Shown: piece after piece, positions 1 to 8,753 of the stretch
Layout of the letters: each line of letters begins with the position of its first letter
How positions within the stretch are numbered: position 1 is the first letter of the stretch
Assembly: GCA_017623055.1 (NCBI GenBank)
Contig: JAGAPX010000027.1
Span: 1-55,252, forward strand
Direction of reading: 5' to 3'
From: Phascolarctobacterium sp.
GTDB lineage: Bacteria; Bacillota; Negativicutes; Acidaminococcales; Acidaminococcaceae
Length of the DNA stretch: 55,252 bases
Program-made: the position numbers and the translations under genes
The notes under the pieces: generated by a model
What the model was told of the DNA's origin: nothing
The model's input: only the letters and a program-made list of their open reading frames with translations
Database searches by the model: none

Positions 1-671
1 GTACCGCTCAAAGTAATCACTGTTGCCCCTTGGGCATTCAACGCACCACCACTACCGGTACTACCAGAATCGTTACCTTTAAAAGTGCTATTGATAATAT
101 TAACAGAGCTACCTGCGCTACCACCATTGGCAATAATCGCACCGCCCTCATTACTAGAATTGTTTTCAAAAATGGTATTGGTAATGGTGGCATTACCCGT
201 GCTTAAATACAAAGCACCGCCCATGTAAGCAGATTTATTGTTTTTGAAAACACTGTCACTAATATCCACATCACCAGTAATATGCATTACCGCATAACGT
301 CTTGCAGTACCAAGATTGGTATTATTTTGAATGGTGCTATCGTTAATGGTAATCTTGCCACCGGTAGCAGAGCTATACAAAACAGAACCATAAGAGTAAT
401 TATCACCGCTACTATTTTTATTGATATTTTCTAAAACGCAATCGTCTATGGTAAGGGTGCCACCAGTATGGTTAATGGCATATTGGCTAGAGTGGGTAAA
501 ATTCATATTGCCAATAGTATCACCGCTAAAAACGGTGTCATGGGAAACATGTTGCGGAGTAGTAATCTCTGCTGCCAAAGCGTTGCCTGTAATAATAAAA
601 GTCATAAGTGCTCCAAGAGCTAAACCTCTATGCAAAAATTTCGGGAACAAGCCTTTACGATGACTCTTCAT
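1..671 (-). CDS. Pmp-repeat autotransporter-like surface protein (N-terminal part)
   Basis: The reading frame is open from an ATG at 671 to the window edge (223 codons), so the C-terminus is missing. An SD (GAGGAG) lies about 8 nt upstream. Residues 1-33 form a long Sec signal peptide: basic start, hydrophobic core, cleavage near ALA-A. The rest is a Ser/Thr/Asn/Gly-rich beta-helix with units typical of polymorphic outer-membrane protein repeats. FxxN motifs at 142-145, 168-171 and 197-200 are each followed by GGA(L/I), at 151-154, 176-179 and 208-211. Such passengers are usually secreted through a C-terminal autotransporter barrel, and a barrel of that kind is seen in a different gene at the right end of the window. 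A surface or adhesin role is inferred. It could instead be a non-barrel-anchored exoprotein. Confidence 0.8.
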   Translation of the reverse strand, partial: MKSHRKGLFPKFLHRGLALGALMTFIITGNALAAEITTPQHVSHDTVFSGDTIGNMNFTHSSQYAINHTGGTLTIDDCVLENINKNSSGDNYSYGSVLYSSATGGKITINDSTIQNNTNLGTARRYAVMHITGDVDISDSVFKNNKSAYMGGALYLSTGNATITNTIFENNSSNEGGAIIANGGSAGSSVNIINSTFKGNDSGSTGSGGALNAQGATVITLSG

Positions 672-842
672 AAGTTTCACTCCTCATTTGTAAGAATGCA
701 TTATAAATAATTTCATTTTGATAGTTTACCCCACAGTAAGATTACCGTGGGGTATTTTGTTGTAGCTGTATATTAACGGGTGGTGCTGCGCAGACGCCAC
801 CCGGTAAGCGTAATATTTACAGCTTTTAGCAAATTCATTATA
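672..842 (-). promoter_or_regulatory. Leader of the surface-protein gene: two -10 boxes and two hairpins
   Basis: No convincing gene lies between 671 and 983. Reading the minus strand, TATAAT boxes occur at 842-837 and 705-700, giving possible long (about 160 nt) and short (about 22 nt) leaders. Neither has a good -35. The long leader would contain two GC-rich hairpins in AT-rich surroundings: 777-803 (CGGGTGG/CCACCCG around a CTGCGCAG core) and 727-754 (an 8-bp stem, TACCCCAC/GTGGGGTA). The second hairpin is followed by TTTTG only in plus orientation, where no gene precedes it, so it is not an obvious terminator. Regulation of the surface protein by leader structure or dual promoters is inference. 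Confidence 0.35.
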
Positions 843-965
843 GTACAAAGCAAATTTTTTATTGTTACAGCGCTCTGTATTTTCAATGAAGTTTCTGGAG
901 AATGCAAACTTTTGGCAAGTACAGCTTGTTTTTCCTGTGAAATATTTATTTTGCCCCACCCTCGT

Positions 966-973
966 GATAAAAT
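966..973 (+). promoter_or_regulatory. Extended -10 directly upstream of cca
   Basis: TGATAAAAT fits an extended -10 (TGnTAnAAT), ending 10 nt before the cca ATG at 983. The -35 region (TTTATT at the right distance) is poor. A start about 7 nt downstream would give a leaderless or nearly leaderless mRNA, matching the absence of an SD. Prediction by eye only. Confidence 0.35.
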
Positions 974-982
974 AAAGCTATT

Positions 983-2485
983 ATGAAAAGCAAACTTCCC
1001 TTTTATATAAAAAGCATATTGAGCGCTCTAAATTCCAATGGCTTTGAAGCCTACGTAGTAGGCGGAGCAGTGCGAGACCTTCTTCTTGGTATTGAACCTG
1101 GTGATTTTGACGTAACCACCAGCGCCCATCCTGAACAGGTCTTAAAAATCTGTCACGCCCAAAATTGGTGTACTGTTGATAATTTAGGCAATAACTTTGG
1201 CTGTATCATCGCTATTGTGGAAGACGTACCTGTGGAAATCACTACCTTCCGTGGCGAAGCCTACGGCACGGACGCTCACAAGCCGGAAAAAGTCTGGTAT
1301 TGCGAAACTCTCCGTGAAGATCTAAGCCGTCGCGATTTTACAGTAAACGCTATGGCACTTGACCTTGACGGTAAGCTGTATGATTATTTTGGCGGACAAG
1401 AGGATTTGCAAAATAAAATCCTCCGCACCGTTGGCAAAGCAAGCCAACGCTACGAAGAAGATGCCTTGCGTATGTTTAGAGCGTGTCGTTTTGTGGCGCA
1501 GCTTGGCTTCAATTACGTGCAGGAAGATGATTTGCTTCCTTCCTTCGGAATGGAAGGCACACCTTACCGATTAGAGCAAAACTTTAAATTCCCCATAGAG
1601 CGTTGTGCAGGTTTATCCTTGGAGCGAGTGCGCAAAGAAATTGAAAAATTATTGGTAAGCCCTTACGCAGGTAAAGGCTTGATGCTTCTTTTGGCGACAG
1701 GCTTGGCAAACGCAACCTGTCGAGTTAAGGAGAATGGTGTATTTACAGAAATCCCCATCCTGCCGGAGCTGGAACACCTTGCAGGCTTACACCAAAATCC
1801 CCGCTTTCATCCTTACGATACGTGGGAACATACCTTAACAGCTATCGACAATAGCCCTCGCGATTTAACCATCCGTTGGGCGTTACTCTTACACGATGTT
1901 GCCAAAGGCTTGCCCGACGTGCGTAAGCTGAACAAAGAAGGTCAACCCAGCGACCACGGACACGAAGCAAAAAGCGCAGTCATCGCTACAGAAATTATGG
2001 CTCGCTTCCGCTACCCTGAAAAGTTTAGCAAGCTTATCGTGTGGTTGGTAGCAGAGCATATGCGTTTTGCTCCCATGCTCATAACTGGCGAAAAAACCTT
2101 GCTCCGTTGGGTACGCAGTGAAGCTACCAGCGGAACCTTCCGAAACCAAAAGGAACTGACCAATGCTTACGAACTTTTAGTAGAAGGTTTCCTTGCGGAT
2201 ATGGGAGCTACTAATGCAGCAAAACGTCCAGAACTTATGGAAAACGGCAGGCAACTTGGTGAGCAGGTTATCGCCCTGGCTCGTGAAAAGATGCCTGTTG
2301 TAACCAGCGACCTTGCCATCAGCGGTAAAGACCTACTGGAAATTATCCCCCAAGCACAAATAAAAAACGCACTCCCCTATCTTCTAGAGAGAGTGCAAAG
2401 TGGTAACCTTGCCAACGAAAAAGAGGCTCTTCTTTCCGCATTGAAGAAGAACCTTTCTAAACACAATGACAGCTTCCAAAATTAA
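983..2485 (+). CDS. cca: CCA tRNA nucleotidyltransferase with HD domain
   Basis: Adds or repairs the 3' CCA end of tRNAs (class II nucleotidyltransferase/poly(A) polymerase family). The N-terminal catalytic head shows GGAVRDLLLG, the metal-binding GDFDV (DxD) and RRDFTVNAMALD, followed by the RNA-binding neck and body. An HD module with LLHDVAKG and a downstream AEH motif sits around residues 300-390. The length of 500 aa fits the HD-containing form. The tRNAs in this window carry an encoded CCA, so repair is the likely main job here. No Shine-Dalgarno is visible before the ATG, and an extended -10 lies only 10 nt upstream (see promoter entry). The next gene follows by 66 bp and is probably cotranscribed. 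Confidence 0.92.
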   Translation: MKSKLPFYIKSILSALNSNGFEAYVVGGAVRDLLLGIEPGDFDVTTSAHPEQVLKICHAQNWCTVDNLGNNFGCIIAIVEDVPVEITTFRGEAYGTDAHKPEKVWYCETLREDLSRRDFTVNAMALDLDGKLYDYFGGQEDLQNKILRTVGKASQRYEEDALRMFRACRFVAQLGFNYVQEDDLLPSFGMEGTPYRLEQNFKFPIERCAGLSLERVRKEIEKLLVSPYAGKGLMLLLATGLANATCRVKENGVFTEIPILPELEHLAGLHQNPRFHPYDTWEHTLTAIDNSPRDLTIRWALLLHDVAKGLPDVRKLNKEGQPSDHGHEAKSAVIATEIMARFRYPEKFSKLIVWLVAEHMRFAPMLITGEKTLLRWVRSEATSGTFRNQKELTNAYELLVEGFLADMGATNAAKRPELMENGRQLGEQVIALAREKMPVVTSDLAISGKDLLEIIPQAQIKNALPYLLERVQSGNLANEKEALLSALKKNLSKHNDSFQN

Positions 2486-2551
2486 AAGGAACATTCCAAA
2501 ACGAAATGCTCCTCCTGAAATTAGGACAAAGCTTTTCAAATTGAAACACTG

Positions 2552-3304
2552 GTGATGAAAATGAACGACACTTTAAAAATTATAGGTGGCTTAGCAATTT
2601 GCGGTGCAATTTTTGCAGGAGCAAGTACTCTTTTAAATAGCGTTACCCCTACTGGCGATACAACCAATTCTACGGGCGGAGGTGCTGCCAAATACGAAGG
2701 TAAGCAGGATATTAAGAGCAGTCCTTACTTTGCCGCCCCCGATATTTATAATATGCAGCCCAACGAAAATTTAGTACTGCTTCCCAAATTTAAAACTCGT
2801 CAGCAAATTACAGGCTACACCTGTGCCCCTGCTGCTGTCGCCATGGTTGTTGAACATTTTTTAGGCAAACTTCCCCATAGTGAAATGGAAATAGCTAAAA
2901 TTATGGGAACCAATAATATTAACGGCACCACCGTAAAAGGCATTGCCAAATATTTTAAGGACTTAGGTTGGAAAGTAAAATCTTCCGCCACAGAAGATGC
3001 TCCCAATAAATTTTCCGTCTTTATCCGCTGGGTACAAAGTAACTTGCGTGACAACACTCCTATCATCGTAGAAAATGTGGAGTGGGGCGGGCACTATCGT
3101 GTAATTATAGGCTATGACTCCATGGACACCCAGTATCCCGGCGACGACGTACTCATCATGGCAGACCCCTTCGATCTTGCCGACCATGTACAAGACGGCT
3201 ACAATATCGAGAACGCACAAAAATTTTATTATATGTGGTTCGATCACCAGCTTTACAGCAAATCTGAACAAAATAAAATTTGGCTCACCGCTAAGCCTAA
3301 ATAA
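2552..3304 (+). CDS. Exported C39-like cysteine-protease-fold protein
   Basis: Residues 6-28 form a single hydrophobic segment with a short basic start (signal anchor or uncleaved signal), followed by a Gly/Thr/Ser-rich linker. From about residue 75 the protein matches the peptidase C39-like (papain-like) fold: TGYTCAPAAVAM with the presumed nucleophile Cys91, GGHYRVIIGY with His181, and ADPFD with Asp205. C39 domains usually process double-glycine leaders inside ABC exporters. Here there is no ABC or membrane-transport module and no peptide substrate gene nearby, so this is the stand-alone C39_2 type, whose substrates are generally unknown. The first codon is GTG at 2552, but ATG at 2555 or 2561 could equally start. 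It follows cca by 66 bp and ends at a strong terminator. Confidence 0.7.
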   Translation: MMKMNDTLKIIGGLAICGAIFAGASTLLNSVTPTGDTTNSTGGGAAKYEGKQDIKSSPYFAAPDIYNMQPNENLVLLPKFKTRQQITGYTCAPAAVAMVVEHFLGKLPHSEMEIAKIMGTNNINGTTVKGIAKYFKDLGWKVKSSATEDAPNKFSVFIRWVQSNLRDNTPIIVENVEWGGHYRVIIGYDSMDTQYPGDDVLIMADPFDLADHVQDGYNIENAQKFYYMWFDHQLYSKSEQNKIWLTAKPK

Positions 3305-3310
3305 AAACGA

Positions 3311-3354
3311 AAACCTCGTATCTACCGTAATAGTAAATACGAGGTTTATTTTTT
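3311..3354. terminator. Bidirectional terminator
   Basis: An 11-bp stem AAACCTCGTAT/ATACGAGGTTT (3311-3321 with 3337-3347) has T-rich flanks on the plus side and an A-tract giving U-rich RNA on the minus side. It sits between two convergent genes (C39-like and Spx/ArsC-like). Confidence 0.9.
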
Positions 3355-3703
3355 ATAAGCCTTTAGCCTGCCATTCCTTTTCCTTAAAGCCTGCTAAAAC
3401 AAAATCTTCAGTTACAACCAAAGGACGCTTCACCAGCATACCATCAGTTGCCAAAAGTTGAAGTTGTTCTTCTTCGCTCATAGTAGGTAACTTATCTTTA
3501 AGTTGCAATTCTTTATACAGCATTCCACTAGTATTGAAGAAGCGTTTCAAAGGCAAGCCGCTTAATTTGTACCAGGCAGTAAGCTCTTCCAAGGTAGGCT
3601 TATCTTCTTTAATATGGCGCACAGTATATTCCACACCTTTTTCTTTTAAATACTTCTCTGCCTTTTGGCAGGTAGTGCATTTAGGATAACAAACAAACAG
3701 CAT
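3353..3703 (-). CDS. Spx/ArsC-family thioredoxin-fold protein
   Basis: A small ArsC/Spx/YffB-family protein of 116 aa. It begins with a beta strand leading into YPKCTTCQKA, whose CxxC is at the usual active-site position. It ends with the family motif KRPLVV, where the Arg follows the cis-Pro loop. This arrangement fits the YffB/Spx-like branch more than true arsenate reductases, and no ars genes are present. The ATG at 3703 has a GAGGTG SD 6 nt upstream. An upstream GTG at 3712 would overlap that SD and the ctpA stop. It is the last gene of the envelope operon, 1 nt after ctpA. Redox regulation or RNA-polymerase binding (Spx) cannot be decided from sequence alone. Confidence 0.75.
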   Translation of the reverse strand: MLFVCYPKCTTCQKAEKYLKEKGVEYTVRHIKEDKPTLEELTAWYKLSGLPLKRFFNTSGMLYKELQLKDKLPTMSEEEQLQLLATDGMLVKRPLVVTEDFVLAGFKEKEWQAKGL

Positions 3704-3704
3704 T

Positions 3705-4874
3705 TTATTCACCTCGTTTGCTTAACTCTTCTTGCAAATATTTTTCGGCAGCTTTCAGTTGCACATCCTCCGTTGCATTTTCAGGAAGCTCTACCACAAT
3801 GTCAGGCTCGATACCTACGTTATGAATGGATACACCGGAAGGAGTATAGTATTTTGCCGTAGTAACTTTGATGGCAGTTGCTGCGTCCAAACGGTAAACA
3901 CCTTGTACGCTGCCCTTACCAAAAGTTTTTACACCAAAAAGCTTGCCAGCTTTGGTATCTTTAATTGCGCCTGCCACAATTTCAGAAGCAGAAGCACTGC
4001 CCCCGTCAACAAGCACTGCCAAAGGATATTTAATCTTAGGCAAATCGGAATTCTCTACAAACTGACTACCATCATTATAGATAATGGAAACGATAGGTCC
4101 TTTAGGTACGAACTTCTTAGCAACGGCAACGCCATCATCTAAAACGCCACCAGGATTGCCACGCAGGTCGAGGATGGTTGCTTGCATGCCTTCCTTTTCC
4201 AACTTTTCGTATTCCTTAGCAAAGTCAACGCCAGTTTTTTCGTTGAACATTACGATGCGGATGTAGCCAATCTTAGAATTAGGCAACATCTCCGCCCCAA
4301 CGGATTGAGTTTTAATCTCTTTGCGGATAACGCGGACAGTTTTTTTCTTGCCGTCTTTTTCCACAAGCTTTAAGGTAACTTCGGTACCAATTTCACCACG
4401 AATTTTAGTAGCAACCTCTTCCATGTTCATATCCTTGGTCAGCTTGCCATCTACTTCGATAATTTTGTCCCCGCCCTTAATGCCAGCTAAAGCACCAGGG
4501 TTATCTGGCAACGCAGAAATTACCACGTAATCATCGTTACGCTTACCAAAGACGATACCAATTCCCCCAAAGCTACCAATGGTAGCCTCGGACAAATCAG
4601 CAAAAGCTTTCTTATCTAAATAAACAGTGTACGGGTCATCCAAAGATTTCACCATACCGTCAATGGCACCGTCAAACAATTTAGCGTTATCGACTTTGCC
4701 ATCAAAATTATGCTTTATTACATACATAGCGCGTAAAAACTTTAAAGTTTCTGCAGCATTCCCTGTCAACTGCTGCATTTGCCAGCCTACAAAACATAAC
4801 GTAACAAACACAGACACAAGGCAGTAAGCTATAATTTGTAAATTTCTTTTACTAAACAATTTCACTGCCCCCAT
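3705..4874 (-). CDS. ctpA: S41 C-terminal processing peptidase
   Basis: A serine protease of the CtpA/Tsp family that cleaves extracytoplasmic proteins near their C-termini. One N-terminal transmembrane anchor (about residues 12-31) is followed by a PDZ domain (about 100-175) containing GGIGI and GDKIIEVDG. The S41 core has LDLRGNPGG, the nucleophile region GGSASASEIV (residues 291-300) and the general-base lysine in FGKGSVQ (Lys320). The length of 389 aa is normal. ATG at 4874 has little SD. A GTG at 4865 is preceded by GGGGG and may be the true start. It lies 15 bp downstream of the M23 gene and at the end of the FtsEX cluster, the usual Firmicute arrangement. It probably trims wall hydrolases or their regulators. 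Confidence 0.92.
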   Translation of the reverse strand: MGAVKLFSKRNLQIIAYCLVSVFVTLCFVGWQMQQLTGNAAETLKFLRAMYVIKHNFDGKVDNAKLFDGAIDGMVKSLDDPYTVYLDKKAFADLSEATIGSFGGIGIVFGKRNDDYVVISALPDNPGALAGIKGGDKIIEVDGKLTKDMNMEEVATKIRGEIGTEVTLKLVEKDGKKKTVRVIRKEIKTQSVGAEMLPNSKIGYIRIVMFNEKTGVDFAKEYEKLEKEGMQATILDLRGNPGGVLDDGVAVAKKFVPKGPIVSIIYNDGSQFVENSDLPKIKYPLAVLVDGGSASASEIVAGAIKDTKAGKLFGVKTFGKGSVQGVYRLDAATAIKVTTAKYYTPSGVSIHNVGIEPDIVVELPENATEDVQLKAAEKYLQEELSKRGE

Positions 4875-4889
4875 TTAAAACAATTCAAA

Positions 4890-6062
4890 TCATTGTGGCG
4901 GTAAGTAATCCAGAGGCTCTGTCAGCTCGCCGTGCAAACGTGCTTCAAAGTGACAGTGCGGGCCAGTGGACCAACCAGTGCTACCAGCGTAAGCAACAAC
5001 AGTACCTTGTTTTACATATTGACCTTCGTAAACTGCCAGCTCATTGTTATGAGCGTACAAGCTTACCAAACCTCTACCATGGTCAATCATAATGGTATTG
5101 CCATAACCACCAAGCCAACCGCTATAAACAATGGTGCCGTCAGCAGCAGCTTTAATAGGCGTGCCATAATCAACGGCAATGTCCATGCCGCTGTGGTATT
5201 TTGTTGTACCAAAAATCGGATGGGTACGCCAGCCATAGTAAGAAGTAATTTCGCCATGACAAGGCCAAATAAAACGATGCTTGCTAGCTTGCGGAGTTTG
5301 CTCCTGCGCAGGAGGCGCACTGCCAATCATACCATTAGATTCCATTTGGCGAATCATATTAGCAATATTTTCGGACAGCTCCAGCAAACGCTCGTATTCG
5401 TACTCAGCCTGTTGCTTTTCTTCATTTTTCTTATAGAGGATTTGGGCACGTTCTTCACGAACCGCACTCAAATCTTGTTTTCTTGCAGAAAGGTCACGTT
5501 CATTGACACGAACGTCACGCATACATTCGTCAAGCATTTCTTGGCGTTCATTCATCTCTTTTGTAGATTTTGCCAACCCATTCAAAAGAGCAGAGTCTTG
5601 GTTGAGAACTTTTTTCAACAAATACATACGTGATGCAAAATCACGGAAGTCGCTTGCTCCCAACAGCACATCTAAATAATTTACTTGACCATTAATATAA
5701 ATATCACGCAAGCGTTTACGGAACACTTTCATATGCTCTGTTTGCTGTTTTTTTGCAGCATCAAGCTTGGTAGTATTTTCTTGGATAAGATATTCCAACC
5801 ACTCTCTTCTGCCTTCCAAGTGGTTAACATCTTTTTGCACTTGGTGTAAGCGATACACCGTAGCATTCAAATTATCGCTGGCTCTTTCGGCTTCGCGCCT
5901 TGCTTTCGCTCTGCGCGCTTCCATTTCCTGCATTTGCGTTTGCACTTCACTAAGTTCTGCCCTTTTATTATCCACTTCATTTGCAAAAGCAAAACTATTA
6001 AGCAAAGGAATGACTGCAAGCCAGCAGGCGATTACGCCCATACACAAGCCTTTCATCTTCAT
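4890..6062 (-). CDS. EnvC/PcsB-like M23 murein hydrolase (activator)
   Basis: A secreted peptidoglycan hydrolase or hydrolase activator. A signal peptide (residues 1-27) precedes a long Glu/Arg/Gln-rich coiled coil (about 28-245), a short Pro/Gln linker, and a C-terminal LytM/M23 domain. The zinc motifs look intact: HSGMDI (HxxxD) and GPHCHFE (HxH), so it may be catalytic itself, unlike degenerate EnvC. The coiled-coil plus LytM layout is that of EnvC and PcsB-type partners, which FtsEX controls across the membrane. Here ftsE and ftsX are immediately upstream (20 bp) and ctpA is immediately downstream, which supports that role. Confidence 0.9.
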   Translation of the reverse strand: MKMKGLCMGVIACWLAVIPLLNSFAFANEVDNKRAELSEVQTQMQEMEARRAKARREAERASDNLNATVYRLHQVQKDVNHLEGRREWLEYLIQENTTKLDAAKKQQTEHMKVFRKRLRDIYINGQVNYLDVLLGASDFRDFASRMYLLKKVLNQDSALLNGLAKSTKEMNERQEMLDECMRDVRVNERDLSARKQDLSAVREERAQILYKKNEEKQQAEYEYERLLELSENIANMIRQMESNGMIGSAPPAQEQTPQASKHRFIWPCHGEITSYYGWRTHPIFGTTKYHSGMDIAVDYGTPIKAAADGTIVYSGWLGGYGNTIMIDHGRGLVSLYAHNNELAVYEGQYVKQGTVVAYAGSTGWSTGPHCHFEARLHGELTEPLDYLPPQ

Positions 6063-6082
6063 AATCTTCCTGCTCGCCTCCG

Positions 6083-6970
6083 TTACACACGCAAAAACTT
6101 ACGCAGGGAAATGTAACTACCCAAAGCGCCAATGCCAATACCGGCTAAAAGCAAAAAGATTGTCAGATATGTCATTAAAGGTTGAGTGGGCAACAAGGGC
6201 AGGAATGCCAAGGTTGCATGAATGGTGTTCATCAAAGAAGCATAAGAAATATTTAAGAGAATGTTAGCAACAACTGCACCTAAGAAACCTAAGGTCATAC
6301 CTTCCAGCATAAAGGGCCAACGGATAAACCAATCGGTTGCGCCAACATATTTCATAATTTCAACTTCTTTGCGACGAGCAAAAACCGTCAAACGGATAGT
6401 ATTGACGATAATAAAGAGGGTTGCCGCACCTAAGAAAAGTGCAATCATAATACCACTAAAGCGCAGTACTCTAATTAAATGGAACAAATGCTCTACCACA
6501 TCTTGTCCAAAGCGAGCAGTTTCTACCTTGGGCATTTTAGTGATTTCATTGGTGATTTCCTTAATAACATCAGGACTTTTTACCTGCACATCAAAAGAAT
6601 TCGGGAAAGGATTATCTCCACCTAAGGACTCCAAAATCTTTTGTTGATCACCTAAACGTTCCTTAAAGCGTTCCAAAGCTTCCTTCTTGGAGATAGGCGT
6701 AACCTTAACGACACCATTCATTTTTTCAAGCTTTACTTTCATTGCGTCAAGCTCATCTTGGCTAGCATCGTCCTGCATGTAAACGCCAACTTGTACTTGC
6801 TTTTCCAAATGTTGTGCCAAATTATTGGTGTTAAGAAACATCAATAAAAAGATGCCTAATACCATCAAGGACACTGCCACCGTAGAGATGGAAGCAATAC
6901 TCATGAAACCATTGCGACGGATGGATTTATATGTTTCGCGTACAAAATATTCCTTGGTACTAAAGTTCAT
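6083..6970 (-). CDS. ftsX: Cell division protein FtsX (ABC permease)
   Basis: Membrane subunit of the FtsEX complex that passes ATP hydrolysis to periplasmic wall hydrolases at the septum. TM1 lies near residues 20-45, followed by an extracytoplasmic loop of about 130 residues, then three TM segments in the FtsX/MacB-type permease domain, including the LTVFARRKEVEIMKYVGA loop characteristic of FtsX. I place the start at the ATG at 6970 (MNFSTKEYF), giving 295 aa, the usual family length. The longer frame to 6997 would overlap ftsE by 38 nt. With the 6970 start the genes still overlap by 11 nt, indicating translational coupling. Confidence 0.93.
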   Translation of the reverse strand: MNFSTKEYFVRETYKSIRRNGFMSIASISTVAVSLMVLGIFLLMFLNTNNLAQHLEKQVQVGVYMQDDASQDELDAMKVKLEKMNGVVKVTPISKKEALERFKERLGDQQKILESLGGDNPFPNSFDVQVKSPDVIKEITNEITKMPKVETARFGQDVVEHLFHLIRVLRFSGIMIALFLGAATLFIIVNTIRLTVFARRKEVEIMKYVGATDWFIRWPFMLEGMTLGFLGAVVANILLNISYASLMNTIHATLAFLPLLPTQPLMTYLTIFLLLAGIGIGALGSYISLRKFLRV

Positions 6971-7646
6971 ATCCGTACACCCCATTCTTTTCGTCACGTA
7001 CGATATAGCCTTTTTCGATGGCGATAACGCGCTTACCCATACCGTCTACGATTTCCTTGTCATGGGTTGCCATAACAATGGTTGTACCGGTTTCATTAAT
7101 CTCTTTAAAAATTTCCATAATGTCCCAGCTAGTTTCCGGATCCAAATTGCCAGTAGGTTCGTCGGCAATAACCAAAAGAGGATCATTAACAATTGCCCGG
7201 GCAATAGCGATACGTTGCTGTTCGCCACCACTTAATTCGTTGGGATAAGCATTGGCACGATTGCGCAAGCCAACCAGTTCCAACACATTCATTACTCTGC
7301 GTTTAATCTTACGATAGGGAGCTTCGATTACCTGCATGGCAAAAGCAACATTTTCATATACAGTTCTATCCGGAAGCAAACGATAATCTTGGAAAATAAT
7401 TCCCAGCTGACGACGCAAATAGGGAATTTCTTTATCTTGTAAATTAAGAATGTCTATGCCATTAACAAAAATATTACCAGTAGTAGGTAATTCTTCACGG
7501 AACAACATTTTAATAAAAGTGGATTTGCCTGCGCCGCTAGGGCCAACAACAAAGACAAATTCACCGGGTTCAATATGAACATTTACGTCTTGCAAGGCTT
7601 TTGCCCCATTGGTATAAACCTTGCTTACATCGGACATTAAAAGCAT
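6960..7646 (-). CDS. ftsE: Cell division ATP-binding protein FtsE
   Basis: Cytoplasmic ATPase of FtsEX. Walker [11 protein letters not shown]-loop FQDYRLL, ABC signature LSGGEQQR and Walker [11 protein letters not shown] are all present in 228 aa, with an H-loop ATHDKEIV. The ATG at 7646 is preceded by GAGGGTA. It overlaps ftsX and lies 30 bp after csaB with no terminator between them, so it belongs to the same transcript. Confidence 0.95.
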   Translation of the reverse strand: MLLMSDVSKVYTNGAKALQDVNVHIEPGEFVFVVGPSGAGKSTFIKMLFREELPTTGNIFVNGIDILNLQDKEIPYLRRQLGIIFQDYRLLPDRTVYENVAFAMQVIEAPYRKIKRRVMNVLELVGLRNRANAYPNELSGGEQQRIAIARAIVNDPLLVIADEPTGNLDPETSWDIMEIFKEINETGTTIVMATHDKEIVDGMGKRVIAIEKGYIVRDEKNGVYGYEL

Positions 7647-7676
7647 TACCCTCGTTCTCCCTTCGCTAATTTTCTA

Positions 7677-8753
7677 TCATTTAAGTAATTCAAAAGCCAG
7701 CTGCGAATTTTCTAAGGCTTTGGTACGCAACTGCACTAAACGTTCATTACCAGTATTCTCAGATTTTAAAGTTTTTTGCGCCGCGAATATTAAATCATCA
7801 GCAGCAAATTTTTCAATGGCACCAATATTAGTGCCGTTAATTTCTTTGACGAAACCATCAATCTTAGGATCATAGGACAAAGCGATAAAAGGCACTTCCA
7901 TTACCGCCGCGAAAATTAAGGCATGCAAACGCATCCCGATAAGCAGGGAGAAGTTCCCCATCAACGCCAAGAACTGCTCCGTATCAAAAGCAGCATCAAG
8001 AATTATAGCATCTTGCTCCATAAATTGTTGCAGCTTTTTGCAGACCGCAACATCTGCAGGATACTGTAAAGGCAACAAAACAATTTGTACCTTGGTTTGA
8101 ATAACCAAAGCATCAGCAGCTTTAGCAAGTTCCTGCAAATATTTATTGCTACTCCCCCAACTACGTACGGAGATAGCAACTACTTTCTTATCTTGACTTA
8201 CATTAAATCCTTGTAACAACTTAAGCCCTTGCTCTTTATCAGCTTGAGCAAGGGTTAAAACTGCATCTGCAGTCAAGCGTACTTTTTCACTATCCACACC
8301 AATACGCTCCAGTTCTACCAAAGAATCAGTATCACGCACGGTAATCAAATCCGCTTTGCTGCAAACATATTTGGTCAGCTTACGCAATACATTGGAACGA
8401 ATGGGACCAATGCCATGTGCGAAAAGCATAACTTTTTTATTAAGTAATTTGCCCAACCAGATTATCGCTAAATAATATAGTAGGCTTTTTTTACTAGTAA
8501 CATCCTGCAACAGACTGCCACCACCACTTAAAAGCAGGTCACAATTTGCCACTGCAGAATAAATCTCTAAAGGACTAAAACGATGCACGGAGTTTACCAA
8601 ATGTTTGGTAGCAGTGCTTTGAGGATTACCGGAGATAACAGTCAAATCCACAGATGCTTCTGTCTTGCGCAATGATTTTACGATGGCAGTAAGCATCGCT
8701 TCATCTCCGGCATTGGCAAATCCATAATATCCGGAAATTACAATCTTACTCAT
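7677..8753 (-). CDS. csaB: Polysaccharide pyruvyl transferase CsaB
   Basis: Transfers pyruvate ketals from phosphoenolpyruvate to cell-wall polysaccharide in the Gram-positives where it was studied. The pyruvate modification anchors SLH-domain proteins there. The N-terminus ISGYYGFANAGDEAML and the later GIGPIRS, GGSLLQD and MRLHALIFA motifs are typical of the CsaB/PS_pyruv_trans family, and the length of 358 aa is usual. It overlaps the DUF5693 stop by 4 nt (ATGA-type coupling). In Negativicutes the SLH proteins are outer-membrane OmpM proteins reported to bind polyamine-modified peptidoglycan, so the acceptor of this enzyme is not obvious. Confidence 0.88.
   Translation of the reverse strand: MSKIVISGYYGFANAGDEAMLTAIVKSLRKTEASVDLTVISGNPQSTATKHLVNSVHRFSPLEIYSAVANCDLLLSGGGSLLQDVTSKKSLLYYLAIIWLGKLLNKKVMLFAHGIGPIRSNVLRKLTKYVCSKADLITVRDTDSLVELERIGVDSEKVRLTADAVLTLAQADKEQGLKLLQGFNVSQDKKVVAISVRSWGSSNKYLQELAKAADALVIQTKVQIVLLPLQYPADVAVCKKLQQFMEQDAIILDAAFDTEQFLALMGNFSLLIGMRLHALIFAAVMEVPFIALSYDPKIDGFVKEINGTNIGAIEKFAADDLIFAAQKTLKSENTGNERLVQLRTKALENSQLAFELLK

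Noticed and set aside
726-986. Overlapping ORFs of 77 aa (minus) and 68 aa (plus) in the 672-982 gap.
   Set aside because: No SD, no recognisable domain, low-complexity composition, and they overlap promoter and hairpin elements. Treated as non-coding.
2486-2551. Imperfect hairpin between cca and the C39-like gene (GGAACATT/AATGCTCC).
   Set aside because: The stem has a mismatch and no U-tract follows, so it was not called a terminator.
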